Of a stretch of 6,716 bases of DNA, positions 5,593 to 6,716 are shown one piece after another. Location: positions 1-6,716 of the forward strand of contig SXRI01000412.1 in the NCBI GenBank assembly GCA_005793615.1, written 5' to 3'. The notes beneath the pieces were generated by a model. It searched no databases and was not told where the DNA came from. It worked only from the letters and a program-made list of their open reading frames with translations. The stretch is from Bdellovibrionales bacterium (GTDB lineage Bacteria > Bdellovibrionota > Bdellovibrionia > Bdellovibrionales > JAMPXM01). Made by a program: the position numbers and the translations under genes. How positions within the stretch are numbered: position 1 is the stretch's first letter; each line of letters begins with the position of its first letter.

Positions 5593-6716
5593 ATGGAAAG
5601 TGACCAAGTTCAATCGTCTTTTGCCTCGAGTTCATCTGAGTGGAGTTGCAATCTTCTCGCCCCCCTCGACGGCCCCGTTTTGGCTATTGAAACCGTGCCT
5701 GATCCGGTGTTCGCACAAAAACTCGTCGGCCCGGGCGTTGCTATCGATCCAACCGGTGACACGATTAAGGCACCGTGCGCGGGAAAGATCGTTCAGCTGC
5801 ATCGCGCTCACCACGCGCTCTCCATTGAGCATGCCTGTGGTGCCCAGGTCCTGCTACATATCGGACTCGACACGGTTAAACTTGCCGGCGAAGGTTTTTT
5901 CCCTCTTGTGAAGCTCGGCGATTTTGTTCAAGCTGGGCAACACCTTATTCGTTTTGATGCCGATCTGATTTCGCGAAAAGCCAGGAGCCTGATCTCCGTT
6001 ATGGTTGTGACCGACACCAGCGAAGACCGTCTTCAATTTCCGTGCAGCGGTGAGGTGCAAAAGGCAATTGCCGGTGTCGACATTCTCATTCGCCTTAGGA
6101 GCAAACAGGCTACCGCAAAAAACTCGCAGCCCGTAAGCATAGGCCACGCGCGTTCGCCTATCGTTGTCATTCAGAATCTTCCGACGGGTCTTCATGCTCG
6201 TCCGGCAGCACAGCTGGCGGCAATGGCAAAATCTTATGTCTCCGCCATTTCAGTACATAAAGACTCTCGCTCCGCCAACGCCAAGAGCGTGGTCAGTATC
6301 ATGGCTCTCGAAGTGAGTCTCAATGATCAGATTCACTTCGAAGCTACCGGCGCCGATGCCGAGGAGGCCGTAGGCGCCCTTCACCAATTCCTGGGCGGAC
6401 TTCACGAACAAGCTCCGACTCAAGCCCCGCAAGCGGCACCATCCTTGAAACCATCCCTAAGCAAGACCTCGCCCCGCCGCTCCGATTCCAAGGTGCTCAG
6501 CGGGATCGGCGTTTCTCCGGGAATGGCGATCGGTCGGATTCACCTAGTGCAGGCAGAGCACTTTCAGATTCCTGAACAGGCAAATACCTCGCCGGAAAAA
6601 GAAGAGGCCACCCTTCAGCGTGCCATTGCCACCTCTACCGGTGACTTGCGTAAAATGATGAGCCAAGTGCACGCGAAAACCGATGCGGCGGGACAGTTCC
6701 TCCAGCGCCGCGCCGA
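5593..6716 (+). CDS. nagF: Multiphosphoryl transfer protein EIIA(Glc-type)-HPr-EI, 3' end missing
   Basis: A cytoplasmic PTS protein that should accept phosphate from phosphoenolpyruvate through its EI part, pass it to HPr and then to EIIA, for use by a membrane EIIBC permease. The first 374 residues are present. EIIA of the glucose/N-acetylglucosamine type spans about 20-168: APLDGPVLAIETVPDPVFAQ, HHALSIE with His74 and VLLHIGLDTV with the phospho-accepting His89. HPr spans about 190-275: GLHARPAA with His201, and AKSVVS with Ser232 at the position of the regulatory serine. A Pro/Gln/Ser-rich linker covers about 276-298. EI begins at LSGIGVSPGMAIGR (301-314); the window ends before its active histidine. 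The order matches NagF-type fusions, hence the tentative symbol; a FruB-like or general PTS role remains possible, and a nagE-like gene downstream would settle it. The ATG at 5593 is the first possible one, since an in-frame TGA lies at 5584-5586. No good Shine-Dalgarno precedes it (GGAG is 13 nt away, GAAG 4 nt). Confidence 0.94.
   Translation, partial: MESDQVQSSFASSSSEWSCNLLAPLDGPVLAIETVPDPVFAQKLVGPGVAIDPTGDTIKAPCAGKIVQLHRAHHALSIEHACGAQVLLHIGLDTVKLAGEGFFPLVKLGDFVQAGQHLIRFDADLISRKARSLISVMVVTDTSEDRLQFPCSGEVQKAIAGVDILIRLRSKQATAKNSQPVSIGHARSPIVVIQNLPTGLHARPAAQLAAMAKSYVSAISVHKDSRSANAKSVVSIMALEVSLNDQIHFEATGADAEEAVGALHQFLGGLHEQAPTQAPQAAPSLKPSLSKTSPRRSDSKVLSGIGVSPGMAIGRIHLVQAEHFQIPEQANTSPEKEEATLQRAIATSTGDLRKMMSQVHAKTDAAGQFLQRRA

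Noticed and set aside
5428..5613. Minus-strand frame with SNGA repeats
   Set aside because: The peptide repeat is the translated 12-bp array. The frame overlaps the start of the PTS gene and the metallopeptidase promoter region and has no family resemblance.

Overview
The window reads as ordinary chromosomal DNA of a Gram-negative bacterium with moderate, roughly balanced GC. The evidence is an exported protein with a Sec-type signal peptide, a proteobacterial-type phosphatidylserine decarboxylase and a fused EIIA-HPr-EI phosphotransferase protein. The lineage cannot be fixed from the sequence alone; a proteobacterium in the broad sense (including the former deltaproteobacterial groups) fits best. 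There is no rRNA, tRNA, insertion sequence, CRISPR array or phage gene.

Layout, left to right. (1) Positions 1-123 are non-coding apart from a 12-bp tandem repeat. (2) A minus-strand gene at 124-1335 encodes a secreted six-cysteine protein I do not recognise. (3) A 247-bp gap (1336-1582) holds its possible promoter, a leader hairpin, two direct repeats and a weak hairpin behind the next gene. (4) psd (minus, 1583-2485) makes phosphatidylethanolamine. (5) A 134-bp divergent control region (2486-2619) separates psd from (6) a plus-strand FAD-dependent dehydrogenase of the uncharacterised COG2509 type (2620-4206). (7) Its 3' end overlaps by 26 bp, tail to tail, a minus-strand gene (4181-5371) that joins a SprT-like zinc metallopeptidase domain to a DUF2786 domain. 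(8) A 221-bp divergent region (5372-5592) contains a six-unit array of a 12-bp repeat. (9) A plus-strand gene starts at 5593 and runs off the window. It carries EIIA(Glc-type), HPr and the beginning of enzyme I in one chain, the architecture of NagF-like multiphosphoryl transfer proteins.

The genes do not form one pathway: phospholipid synthesis, a redox flavoprotein, a putative DNA/protein-repair type metallopeptidase and sugar PTS energy coupling simply sit side by side, mostly as single-gene transcription units in alternating orientation. I see no convincing new multi-gene system. The most unusual signal is a recurring 12-bp tandem duplication at four separate places (73-102, 2414-2449, 4506-4529, 5482-5558), two of them in frame inside genes and two in intergenic DNA. 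The largest lies directly upstream of the PTS gene and repeats a -35-like hexamer.
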